From assembly GCA_963681505.1 (NCBI GenBank), contig OY811993.1, positions 2,638,992 to 2,702,991 of the forward strand: a DNA stretch of 64,000 nt, read 5' to 3'. The notes under the pieces were generated by a model. The model made no database searches. It was not told the DNA's origin and worked only from the letters and a program-made list of their open reading frames with translations. Shown here piece after piece: positions 55,139 to 64,000 of this stretch. The DNA comes from Eunapius fragilis (Eukaryota > Porifera > Demospongiae > Spongillida > Spongillidae). Each line of letters begins with the position of its first letter. Position 1 is the stretch's first letter. Position numbers and translations under genes: made by a program.

Positions 55139-55812
55139 CAAGTAAAGAAAAACATTCTCTAACGAGAAAGTTGGTGGGATATAGGAATTGGAGGCAATGG
55201 TGGTGTTAAAAGGAAGGGAACAAGGTTTTGAGAAAAGGGTAATGAGGCAAAAATCCTATATTTAGCACTTCTTTTGGTTCTATTACATTTACACGTGCTC
55301 AATATAGGATTTTTGTCTCATTACCCTTTTCTCAAAACCTTGTTCCCTTCCTTTTAACACCACCATTGCCTCCAATTCCTATATCCCACCACTTTCTCGT
55401 TAGAGAATGTTTTTCTTTACTTGTTTCCTCTATTTTTTAATTATCATTTTTTAATCGATTATACTGGCAAGTGCCCCCCACCCCACCACCCACCCCTCCC
55501 CCCCTCCGCTTCAATTACCGTCACGAGCAGACGCCCGCTTTGTTTGGGATCACTGTAAGGAACGCGGGAGAATTCTAACTCGTCGTCTGCTCTCCTCTTT
55601 GTTTGCACAATTCTAAATATACGTAAATGTCGCCATGGGAACGCTTCTATTTAACACTACGCATTACGTAATGATTACGTATGTACGTTTTAAGCTTTAT
55701 TCATATATCTGATACTTGTAGATGTCCTTCCAGGAGATTCTAAAGCGATTGCTATAATTAGCGCTCTTTAAAACCATTCCTATCCCGAGTTATACTCACC
55801 CGAGAAGAAGAA

Positions 55813-55844
<32 letters not shown>

Positions 55845-56078
55845 AGAAGATTTGGCCTGGGGACGAGGTAAAACACGAACTTTTTTGTTCTCTTGAAGCA
55901 AACGGTTTGAAGACTGGAACAAAACATTAAAATGACCGTCTTTGCCTTCTGGTTCGATAGGAACAAAGAGCTAAACTATCCGTTTCTTGGTACGCGAGTT
56001 GTACGCTGGTTGCGTTTTTTTAATGATATTCACGACCAAGGTCAATTCCTATATAGGAACTACTATCGTAGTTCCTGA
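55139..56078 (-). mobile_element. Foldback-family copy 7, inserted in the RT gene
   Basis: Minus strand: TC (56078-56077), hairpin stem GGAACTAC with loop GATA, then CTATATAGGAATTGACC, ATATCATTAAAAAAACGC, a (CGT)n run (55814-55842 as GAC), leader sequence, a shortened ORF relic (about 55560-55620) and the 3' palindrome 55139-55424 ending ACTTG. Host bases on the plus strand are TTATA before and TAGATGAC after, so no bases are duplicated. Removing the 940 bp leaves the RT reading frame continuous across the junction. Confidence 0.85.
55814..55842 (+). repeat. (GAC)n microsatellite in copy 7 leader
   Basis: About nine GAC units preceded by GAAGAAGAA. The same place in other copies holds CGT, CTT or GTT-rich triplets, so triplet repeats are a fixed part of the leader. 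Confidence 0.85.
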
Positions 56079-56170
56079 TAGATGACATTTTGGTAACAGG
56101 GCCCACTGATGAAGCTCATCTAGACAACTTAAAGACTGTGCTGTCGCGACTGCAAAATCATGAAGTTAAG
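56079..56170 (+). pseudogene. RT middle fragment carrying the catalytic aspartates
   Basis: IDDILVTGPTDEAHLDNLKT, then LSRLQNHEVKV. It is bounded on the left by copy 7 and on the right by the second insertion. The IDD residues complete the RT catalytic box. Confidence 0.8.
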
Positions 56171-57190
56171 GTAGTTGCACCCATAACGTGATTTTTTTGG
56201 AAAAAAAGTTGGTAAGATCCACCTTATTGTTTAAGATATGCCACCTTGATATCATTTGGATAAGTAACGTATTTAACCGAGCGCAATGCTTTAAACTTTG
56301 GCATCCGCCATCTTGTAATTCGCGCACGCATGCGCAGTTTGAGTCCGCCATGTATTTTGGGGTCTGAATTATTAAAATACGTCATCAACAATTGGTAGTT
56401 CTGTTCAAGTACCGTATATAATTCGGAGAGAATCCACCTTATTGTTTAAGATATGCCACCTTGATAGCATTTCAATAACGCGCAGAAACACTAGCACCGC
56501 TAGTTTTACGAGCACCTTGAAATACGAACGGTAAAAACTCTTTTTCCTGCACATTCAGGACAACAGACCTTATGATCAAGTGTTGAGCATATTATTACGA
56601 TAGGAGCTAAGCACCAAGAAGAGCGTACGTGTAGGAAAATATCTTGTCCTTGTTTTCAAAATAAGTTACTTTTTTCTAAATAGCCGACAACTGAAAATCT
56701 ATCTATTAATAACATTTCAATTTCAAGGTACAAATATGGCGTCCAGGGATGCGTAACTTCGTAAAAAATTGCTGTAAATTTGTGGAAAAGGGTAGTAACG
56801 TTATCAATGCACCAAAAGGACAATTAAGTAATGAAGAACGTGTATTCACGATAAAGTAGCTGTTCTGGAATGCCCAGCGCATGAGTAATCCATGAGTAGC
56901 CTAATTAGTTCACCCTGAAACGATGGTTAGTCTTTGGCACAAACCTACTGCTCCGTTTCGAAACGAATGCACCAAACAAAAGAAGATATTATTTCATATT
57001 TATCCTCCTAATTTGGTGATTTTTAAGCACTACAGTTTTCAACAAACCAATTATAAAGTTTTATTCTTAGAATATTTGTACCATTTTTACTGCTCATCTA
57101 ATAAGTGTCAAAATGATACGGTCCTCTAAGATGCTCTCAGGCTACAAGCTAGTATGATTTTTTTTCAAATTCCAGGAGGGTACCCTGTCA
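56170..57190. mobile_element. Second insertion in the LTR element, unclassified
   Basis: About 1 kb of noncoding AT-rich sequence splits the RT-RNase H connection. It holds a 46-bp direct repeat: CCACCTTATTGTTTAAGATA, then TGCCACCTTGATA, at 56217 and 56434. No clear terminal inverted repeat or target duplication was resolved; GTTAAG on the left and TTAAAG on the right are candidates. No ORF with a domain. Confidence 0.5.
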
Positions 57191-57209
57191 CCTTAAAGCG
57201 AAGAGAAGC

Positions 57210-58078
57210 AAATGTCTGTTTATGGCCAAGGAGGTGCCATACCTGGGGCACTTAATTGATGCGGAAGGATTGCATATTGCACCAAGTAAAACCGAAGCTA
57301 ATGTGCAAGCCCTACCACCGGAAAACACTCAGTAGTTACGTTCCTCTTAGGAATGTTAAATTACTATGGAAGATTTGTACCTAACCTGTCCACAATTCTA
57401 CACCCCCTGAACAGGCTCTTAAGATTGGAAACAAAGTGGAATTTGTCAAGAGATTGTGAGGAGGCTTTTCAGTTAGCCAAAACTCAGTTGCAGTCATCAA
57501 GGGTGTTGGTACACTATAATCCACAGTATCCAATCACTCTAGCAGCTGATGCTTCTGGGTATGGAGTGGGGGCTGTTTTGTCCCATGTATTTCCAAATGG
57601 AATCGAGAGGCCTATAGCATTCGCATCAAGGACATTATTAACTAAGTAAGAGGAGGGATATTTACAATTGGAAAAAGAAGCCTTATTCCTAAGATTTGGA
57701 GTCAAACGCTTCCACCAATACCTGTATGGTCATACGTTCACCTTAATTACAGATCACAAGCCACTGACCAGTATTCTAGGGCCACATACAGGTATACCCA
57801 CTCTGGCTGCGGCTCAGTTGCAACGATGGGCGAAGCTGCTCTCAGCTTACCAGTATGATATCCAGTACCGGAATGGTGAAGAACATGCCAATGCTGATGC
57901 CCTTTCCTGCCTTCCAATGGCAGGAGTACCTTCTGAAGAGGAGCAGCTACGAGACGTTGAGGTACATAACATTCTTCAACTCGAAGCACTACCCATCACC
58001 AACCAGCAACTGAAATTGGCTACAGAACGTGACTCCCTTTTAAGCCAGGTCAGGCAATATATTAGGGAAGGCTGACCT
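57210..58078 (+). pseudogene. RT connection and RNase H
   Basis: KCLFMAKEVPYLGHLIDAEG, then after a stop at 57335 FLGMLNYYGRFVPNLSTILH, LAADASGYGVGAVLSHVFPN, PIAFASRTLLTK, a TAA where Thr-x-x-N is usual, ALFLRFGVKRFHQYLYG, TLITDHKPLTSILG and NADALSCLPM. RNase H catalytic residues (first Asp, the E of the E-x-E/A-L helix and the TDH Asp) are recognisable. Two nonsense changes interrupt it. Confidence 0.8.
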
Positions 58079-59250
58079 TCTGTGGTCCCGGAGGAGTTTA
58101 AGGCCTACTTATCTCGGAAACAGGAGTTAACACTACAGAATGACTGTGTTTTGTGGGGAAGTAGAGTTGTGATTTCTCCAAAGTTGCAACAACCGCTGCT
58201 GCAGGAGCTTCAACAACACCACCCAGGTATTTGTAGAGTCAAGGCATTGGCTAGAAAATACATTTGGTGGCCTGGGTTGGATTACGACATTGAGCAAATG
58301 GTGAAATCCTGTGTGCCTTGTCAATCTGTTAGGGGTAATCCCAGTGTAGCACCTTTGCATCCATGGTTAATGCCAGGAAAACCATGGCAACGTGTTCATA
58401 TAGATTTGCAAGGACCACTGGAAAAAACGGATGCTTCTCATCATGGTGGATGCACATTCCAAATGGCCAGAGGTAATTGAATGCCCTCCAAAATCACATC
58501 AGAGATGACGATTCAAGAGTTAAGAAAAGTTTTTGCTGTGCATGGCTTACCAGAACAATTGGTCTCCGACAATGGACCCCAATTTACTTCCAGGGAGTTT
58601 CAGGAGTTTATGAAGGCAAATGGAATAAGCATTGTTCATGAGCACCCTACTTACCTGCATCCAATGGCTTAGCAGAACGATTTGGTCAGACCCTGAAAGG
58701 TAGTTTGAAGCGTACCCTGAACTCAGGCAGAACCTTCCAACATCGTTTAGCCAGTTTCCTGTAGTCATATCACACCACTCCTCATGCCGCCACTTCAGTA
58801 CCACCTTGCATTCTTCTTATGAATAGGACAATTCGAACCGGATTGGACCTTCTGCGTCCAAATGTGCAATCACAAGTGGATTTGAGAGCGGCACGTCCAA
58901 AAACATACCATGATGAATCGGCTAAGGGGCAGGAGTTTTTGTAGGTCAATCAGTTATGGTTCACAGCCCTCGTGGTGACCCACAATGGGTATCTGGAATA
59001 TTAATAGGCCAACAACGACCCTTGTCCTACTTAGTTCAGATGCCAGAAGGGCAGGTGTGGAAAAGACATGTTGATCATATTAGGGAGCTTGGTGAGCAAA
59101 GGGTTAGCTCTCCCACACCTAACCTGACATATCTGGAAGTGCTGAGGATGGTCCTGTTGCAAATCCACAACCCGTTCCAGTTCATCGACAGAATTCTAAA
59201 CCTTCGCTGGACACACACACAGAATCCAACTTGGATATTCCGGTAGCTCC
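58079..59250 (+). pseudogene. Integrase with HHCC finger and decayed DDE core
   Basis: HHPGICRVKALARKYIWWPG, then MVKSCVPCQSVRG forms the HHCC zinc-binding domain. HIDLQGPL marks the first catalytic Asp, and VSDNGPQFTSREFQEFMKAN the second. The region for the Glu reads in two frames around a TAG near 58671. Beyond it, GSLKRTLNSGRTFQH-like and a C-terminal VHSPRGDPQWVSGILIGQQR, then LSYLVQMPEGQVWKRHVDHI module follow. At least three stops or shifts. Confidence 0.78.
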
Positions 59251-59499
59251 TCCAGCCTGAGTTGCGGGCCAGACAGGTATCAACCTCTACTGTGAGAGAG
59301 TCCACCGATTTGATTCTGCCAACACTCACCGAACCAGGGACCAGACGTGGCCATCCCACACGAGGAACAGTCCAGGGAGACTACCACATCAGAAACTCCT
59401 CCCTCTACTCCATTACCACCAAGATGTTATCCCCAAAGAACATGAAGGCCCTCAAAACGATTATAAGAAGTACACAGAATCTAAAGGGGGAAGGAAATA

Positions 59500-59618
59500 T
59501 GGTGATCGTATTAACGGAGACTGATATTGTGCACACGCGTATACAATTGGTGATTATTCATGTAGACGTGATTGTGAGTGCTCGTGTACTGGCAATAATT
59601 CACTGCTGATATACTACA
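59500..59618 (+). repeat. 3' LTR (119 bp)
   Basis: Preceded by the purine tract ending at 59499 and followed by AAAAGTG, the right target-site copy. Confidence 0.9.
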
Positions 59619-60197
59619 AAAAGTGTTCTATTCTGAGGCCACTTTCAGACACTGTGCAATCATACACATGTGTATTGATCATTCCTAACAGTTGCAGATC
59701 TCAGTCATCTAATCACTGTCACCAATTAAAACCAAGTGTGTGTCAGTACTTCTACCAATGAATTCTTTGCTCGACCTAACCTTCTAGAAGGTGTATTAAA
59801 AGATGCTTCTGGTAAGACCGACTCAACATGATATAAGAATAAACGTTTTACATACTTTAAGTTCACACATTGTAGCAGAAGTGGACTCTGACAGGCTTGG
59901 CTATTCATCAGTTTTTCATGTTGACTGTGAAATGCTTGTTGAACCAGATGTATTGTCAAAGAGATGACTTGCATGCTCAAAGCACAGAAATTCACTTAGT
60001 GCGATGGTGTCTCGATGCAATGACACTGAAGAATGAACAAATCCAAGCAGCCATACGCGGTAATGTTCTAAACTCACCTGAGAAGCAGGAATGTCTATCG
60101 TGTGCACAAGGAGTTAAAGACAGTTAGGAAGGAACTGAAAAGACTGAGAGGATCAACCTCATGACATTGCGGCTCAAGGTATGGCGGTGGACGAGGA
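59619..60197 (+). other. Post-insertion flank with a faint coding relic
   Basis: 59890-60175 reads EQIQAAIRGNVLNSPEKQEC, then (shifted) VHKELKTVRKELKRLRGSTS, a basic coiled-coil of the sort found beside THAP or P-element-type proteins. Too short and broken to assign. Confidence 0.3.
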
Positions 60198-61907
60198 TTG
60201 GAACCTACGTGAGTAGGTTCCATATCGGAATCCTGCAGTTTCATGAATGTCATTAAAAACATCACTCGCATCGAGTGGGACAGCCAAGAGTCAGGTCACT
60301 TCACTCTTAGTGGGAATCGAATGATATCAAAAAGGAGAACAGTTCTACGTAGTTGTCATGTCAGCAGACTATGTACTTTTACAGAACAAAAGTACTCGTT
60401 CCCATCGTCCGTACCCAGTCCCATCTAAAATTTCTCCTCTGTTGTTGTCATCGTCTTCTTCCTTCGGGATAGCATAACTCACGACAGGAACGTTAGTAAA
60501 GAACGCCAAGTATACCAATCACTTCAGGATGTGTCCTCAGGTTATCATCAGGGGTCTGTTGGACACCTAACCGATTGGGCAATTAGCTGAAGCAAGTAGT
60601 ACTTTTTTTGGTGTTGATGTATAAATAGCACATTACATCAGCTATCACAATGTTCATGATGCAAGGTGTGAAATAACCAGTGTTATCAAATTCGATGGTT
60701 TTATCATGTAATCTCAAGGACAATTCCGATTCCATTCGAGCATCTAAAAGTGGTAAGATCCAGATGCTGCCAGATCTGCCAAACGAGTGCATTTCAAGCG
60801 TGCTACTGAACGGACCAACAAAACGACCACCCAAAGGTACGTTACAGCATTGATAAATGTTGGGATCCATAAATTATGAGCATGCATAGTACATCACTTC
60901 AGCAAATTGTTGTATAATACAGTGCTCTATGGGCAATAGCATCTAGGCGAGTCATGCAGTCTTAGCGCTCCCTTCGAGGCCGTACACGTTGGAATCAGAA
61001 ACAAGATGGTGGCGCGCTGTGTGTACGTGACAAAAATTCAAAGGTACTGTGTGAGACCATGATTGTGGTTGTGAGTGATACCAGCGGCAGCGGCATCGGG
61101 GGTTGTGGTTTTGTGGTCTATCCTGAATTGTAAACCCCGAGCAAGGTTTTTAAGTTTTGGCAGTAAAATAGCTTTTGCTCATGTCCTCAGCATCAAGCAG
61201 GAAGCCTTACATGTATTGCCTTACCGCCTAGTTATACTTTAATTGTATTCATTGTGTCTAAATCAGCCATTGGACTTTGAAACCTTTCAATGCTCGTGAA
61301 TTTAATTGCTGGAACCTGAACTGTAGGAATGCCTATATCGCTAAAATGGAAGGAATAGATTCTGTAATAGTTTTAGCAGTAGTTTCTCTCCGCTTTATAG
61401 TAATATGCGTTGCCAGAGTTGCTTACGTCAATTTGGTAATAATGTATTGCAGTGCATGGTATCTGATATCAGTTTACTTATGTATTATACGGCTTCGCTT
61501 TTGCCAATGCTTTAATTTAAACCTTTATCACCCTTTGTGGTCCTCAATGGAGGTAGTCTGGGGACTAGTGTAATATTTTAATGGTAACCTCAACAAAATT
61601 GCAGATTCTAAAATAAACCACCAGAAAAAATTTAGGAAACAAGTAATAAAAACATTCTCTACACTAGAAGGTTGGTGGTATATAGGAATCAAAGATGATG
61701 GTGGTGTAAAAAGCAAGGGAACAAGGCTTCTGATTGAAAAGAAATAATGAAATAGACCTATATTAGCATGCACATTTAAATATGACAACATGCTGCTAAT
61801 ATAGGTTTTCCTTTCAATCAGAAGCCTTGTTCCCTTGCTTTTTACACCACCATCACCTTTGATTCCTATAAACCACCAACCTTCTCGTATAGAGAATGTT
61901 TTTATTC
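60198..61907 (+). mobile_element. Foldback-family copy 8
   Basis: Starts TT after A (others have TC), hairpin stem GGAACCTAC with loop GTGA, ATGAATGTCATTAAAAACAT, TTGTTGTCATCGTCTTC, a tiny-ORF relic (frame DAARSAKRVHFKRATERTN) ending at AAAG|GTACGT, and the palindrome 61638-61907. The last bases (ACTTG) are lost: the sequence runs TTTTTATT and then CCATAG. It carries about 350 extra bases (about 60910-61270) not present in copy 5. Confidence 0.7.
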
Positions 61908-62109
61908 CATAGTGATCTAAAAGAGATGGCCGGTGGCGGTACAGATGTTGTTTTCAAGACATATCCCGAGTCAGAGAGTGTTCTGTGAAGAGCAGGCAAA
62001 GTCATCCTCATTAAATGATCCCTGTCTAGTAAAATAGCATTCCCTTTTTATCAAGTGGTGTTAGTACTTACGGCATCTCTCTGGAAAAGCATATGAACTA
62101 GTCCCCAGC

Positions 62110-62650
62110 TCTGGTTGCATTTCGATTACCATCTTAGCAGCACACACTTAGAGATTACGCTCATTATGTCTCTACAAATATCCAATTCTCAGCGGAAGTA
62201 GATGAAATGCTTTGGATGCTGCTAAACCTGGCACAGATCCTCAAAACCAATACATATACGTATGTGTGCCTTTCAATGGACGAGGTCCACGTCAAGGAAG
62301 ATTTGGTTTATGACAAGCACTTCAGCACTCTACTAGGCTTCGTCAACTTTGGAGATACCACAACCACTTGTGCCATTATGAGCCATCTCTTAGTAGTAAA
62401 ACCTGCCCGCCCACGTTAGCCAAATCGATGATGGTATTCATGGTTAGAAGCCTGTTTCGGCATTACCATATGCTCAATTTCGCTTGTGCTGAAATAACAG
62501 GAGATTTTCTTATGGACCCATTTTGGGAAGCTATTTTCAGGCTGGAAAAAAATCAATTCAAAGTAATGGCCAACTCTTTGATCATACATGTAACACCCAG
62601 GGATAACACCATCGTAGTTTCTACTGTTCTAAAATTGAACATTGTCATTT
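62110..62650 (+). pseudogene. P-element-like transposase fragment (TNP RNase H part)
   Basis: QHTLRDYAHYVSTNIQFSAE, then VDEMLW, SMDEVHVKEDLVYDKHFSTL, LGFVNFGD, LAKSMMVFMVRSLFRHYHML and MDPFWEAIFRLEKNQFKVMA. This is the same family as 34250-37025 and covers only its RNase H-like N part. It has a frameshift near 62390 and no neighbouring domains. MDE in place of LDE keeps the catalytic Asp. Confidence 0.7.
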
Positions 62651-64000
62651 CTCACTAGTTTCTGCACAATCGCTGATTTCTGTGCATCATCTGGCTTGCT
62701 TGTTAGCTAAAAGTATCCCCAATGATTGCCCAAAACACTGCGTCCATCAAATGTTAATATAGAATTGGAGTAGGTTGAGTTCCTGACAGGTGCAAGAGTG
62801 TAGCCCACTTTGTCAAAGATGGCTCCGATGATCTTAAGGAATAGTACTTTCCCCAGATTCTGTCTCTATTGAGATATGATCTCAAGCAGCTTTAGAAGAC
62901 TCATTACCAAATCCTTAGCAAACGCTGCCAGAGATGGCTCATTGCATCTCTGTCGACACCACTCGTGTAATTGGGTAGCTTCTTGAATAGCTTCGGCTGC
63001 CTTTGAGGCTTTGGAATTAAAGGTGTCATTCCAAACTTTACGATAGTATCACGCTGTGATTCCTTTCGACCTATGTGCATGACCGCTATTGCTACCATTT
63101 TTACTAAGTATTTGATAAATAGCTCTACCGGTCCAATGATGATGGGACCTGCTAATTGGTGTTACACTGTCCGTTTCCAATCCCAAGTACGTAGTCTATA
63201 TAATCTATCACAGTACCATACATGTACATTATTATAGACTACTTAGTCTATATAATCTATGACAATACCAGTCAGGAAAATGCTTCCCACTGTAGAACAG
63301 TTTTCATAAAAGCACATATGAACAGTTTCTAATGATGATTTTGAACGGTTTTTCAAACACGTTATATGGAATGTTCTACATGAAAATGGACCTTGTGGAT
63401 TTATATTGATTGCTTCCTAAACAATATCTTCCACACCATTAATGCTATCAGCTTCCTATTTGGAATGCAGCATACCACGATATTAAAAATACATTTTTGT
63501 GTTAGTCATGTAGGGTACCGATGATACGATGTCTGATACCCAGTAAGGGGTTCAAAATCAACACATCTTTTGGTAGGAGTGTACAAATTGCTTCAAATTC
63601 AATACGTGTGTAAGCAGTCAATAGTATGCGCATTCACCTACATTCGTGATTGTGCACTTGTGATTTAATTGTCCACCATTGTTTGCATTAAAGCTAACCT
63701 GGACTTGGGCAATCTCAGCCTATACTTCACAAAGTGTCTTTTCTACCTATGTACTAACAAATACACTTTTCTTGTATAATTCCTGAAATACAACACTTCA
63801 AAATCATCTTTACAAAGGTACCAAGTTCATATGTGGCATATTTTAGTTTTCATTACTACTCATAACATGAACAAAAATTTTCAACAAAAATGGGTTACTT
63901 CTATAACAGAGCAGGACATATTATTTACACTAAAACAATAACTAACCTTCACATTCATCCACCCCAATAAGATTAAACAGCTGTGGCTCCAACACCATCC
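62651..64000. other. No gene recognised; one 53-bp tandem pair
   Basis: TAGTCTATATAATCTATCAC, then AGTACCA (63191) recurs at 63244 with two changes. A protein-like minus-strand frame at 62904-63098 has no recognised domain. Confidence 0.4.

Larger units (their letters stand above)
53162..59618 (+). mobile_element. Ty3/gypsy-type LTR retrotransposon with 119-bp LTRs
   Basis: Both LTRs (53162-53280 and 59500-59618) begin TGGTGATCG and end TACTACA. They differ at four positions, all transitions. TTTGGTGATGAGAGTGGG directly after the 5' LTR is a primer-binding-site candidate, and AAAGGGGGAAGGAAA before the 3' LTR is a polypurine tract. AAAAGTG flanks both sides. Gene order is gag, protease, RT, RNase H, integrase, each broken. 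Two later insertions (55139-56078 and about 56170-57190) lie inside; without them the element would be about 4.5 kb. Confidence 0.9.

Noticed and set aside
1-64000. tRNA or rRNA genes
   Set aside because: No cloverleaf with A/B-box-like words and no rRNA core sequence was recognised on reading; a tRNAscan or Rfam search was not possible here.

Overview
The window is animal (metazoan) nuclear DNA: AT-rich, with spliced genes, canonical GT-AG introns and a dense load of decayed transposable elements. It contains the C-terminal exons of a mitochondrial dynamin-like GTPase (OPA1 family), a death-domain exon, and an exon for a probable extracellular domain. The mix of Ty3, BEL-like, hAT and P-element-type remnants suits an early-branching marine invertebrate. 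A sponge is my best guess, but it is not proven.

Layout. 1-4320: decayed coding fragments and a TIR-bounded DNA transposon. 4978-7670: a foldback element whose terminal inverted repeats are tandem arrays. 8161-24154 (+): eight exons (292 codons) of the OPA1 homologue. Its introns carry a 0.9-kb TIR element, several antisense copies of a foldback family, small MITEs and a decayed Ty3-type element (18150-20935). 25396-27302: TTF/ZMYM1-like hAT pseudogene. 28302-31420: hAT-like element with a BED zinc finger and palindromic subterminal motifs. 32258-33660: extracellular-type exon followed by the decayed C-terminal part of a retroelement protein. 34250-37025 (-): intron-containing P-element-like transposase pseudogene, with a fragment of a relative at 62110-62650. 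37800-38027: BEL/Pao-like gag N-terminus. 38707-39005 (-): death-domain exon. 46946-49630: 2.7-kb head-to-head palindrome. 53162-59618: Ty3-type element with 119-bp LTRs, interrupted by two younger insertions.

The most interesting structure is a dispersed family with about ten copies or fragments (12.6-13.8, 14.3, 15.7, 16.8-17.6, 21.9-22.2, 41.6-41.9, 42.8-44.2, 49.7-51.9, 55.1-56.1 and 60.2-61.9 kb). Better copies start 5'-TC plus a short hairpin whose stem covaries between copies. They continue with a CGT/GAA-rich leader and a tiny ORF carrying RYRADPE-type motifs that ends at a splice donor. They finish in a roughly 260-bp palindrome whose last bases are ACTTG. They lie between A and T with no target duplication, shown most cleanly where one interrupts a reverse-transcriptase reading frame. 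This resembles a non-autonomous rolling-circle (Helitron-like) element with an atypical 3' end.
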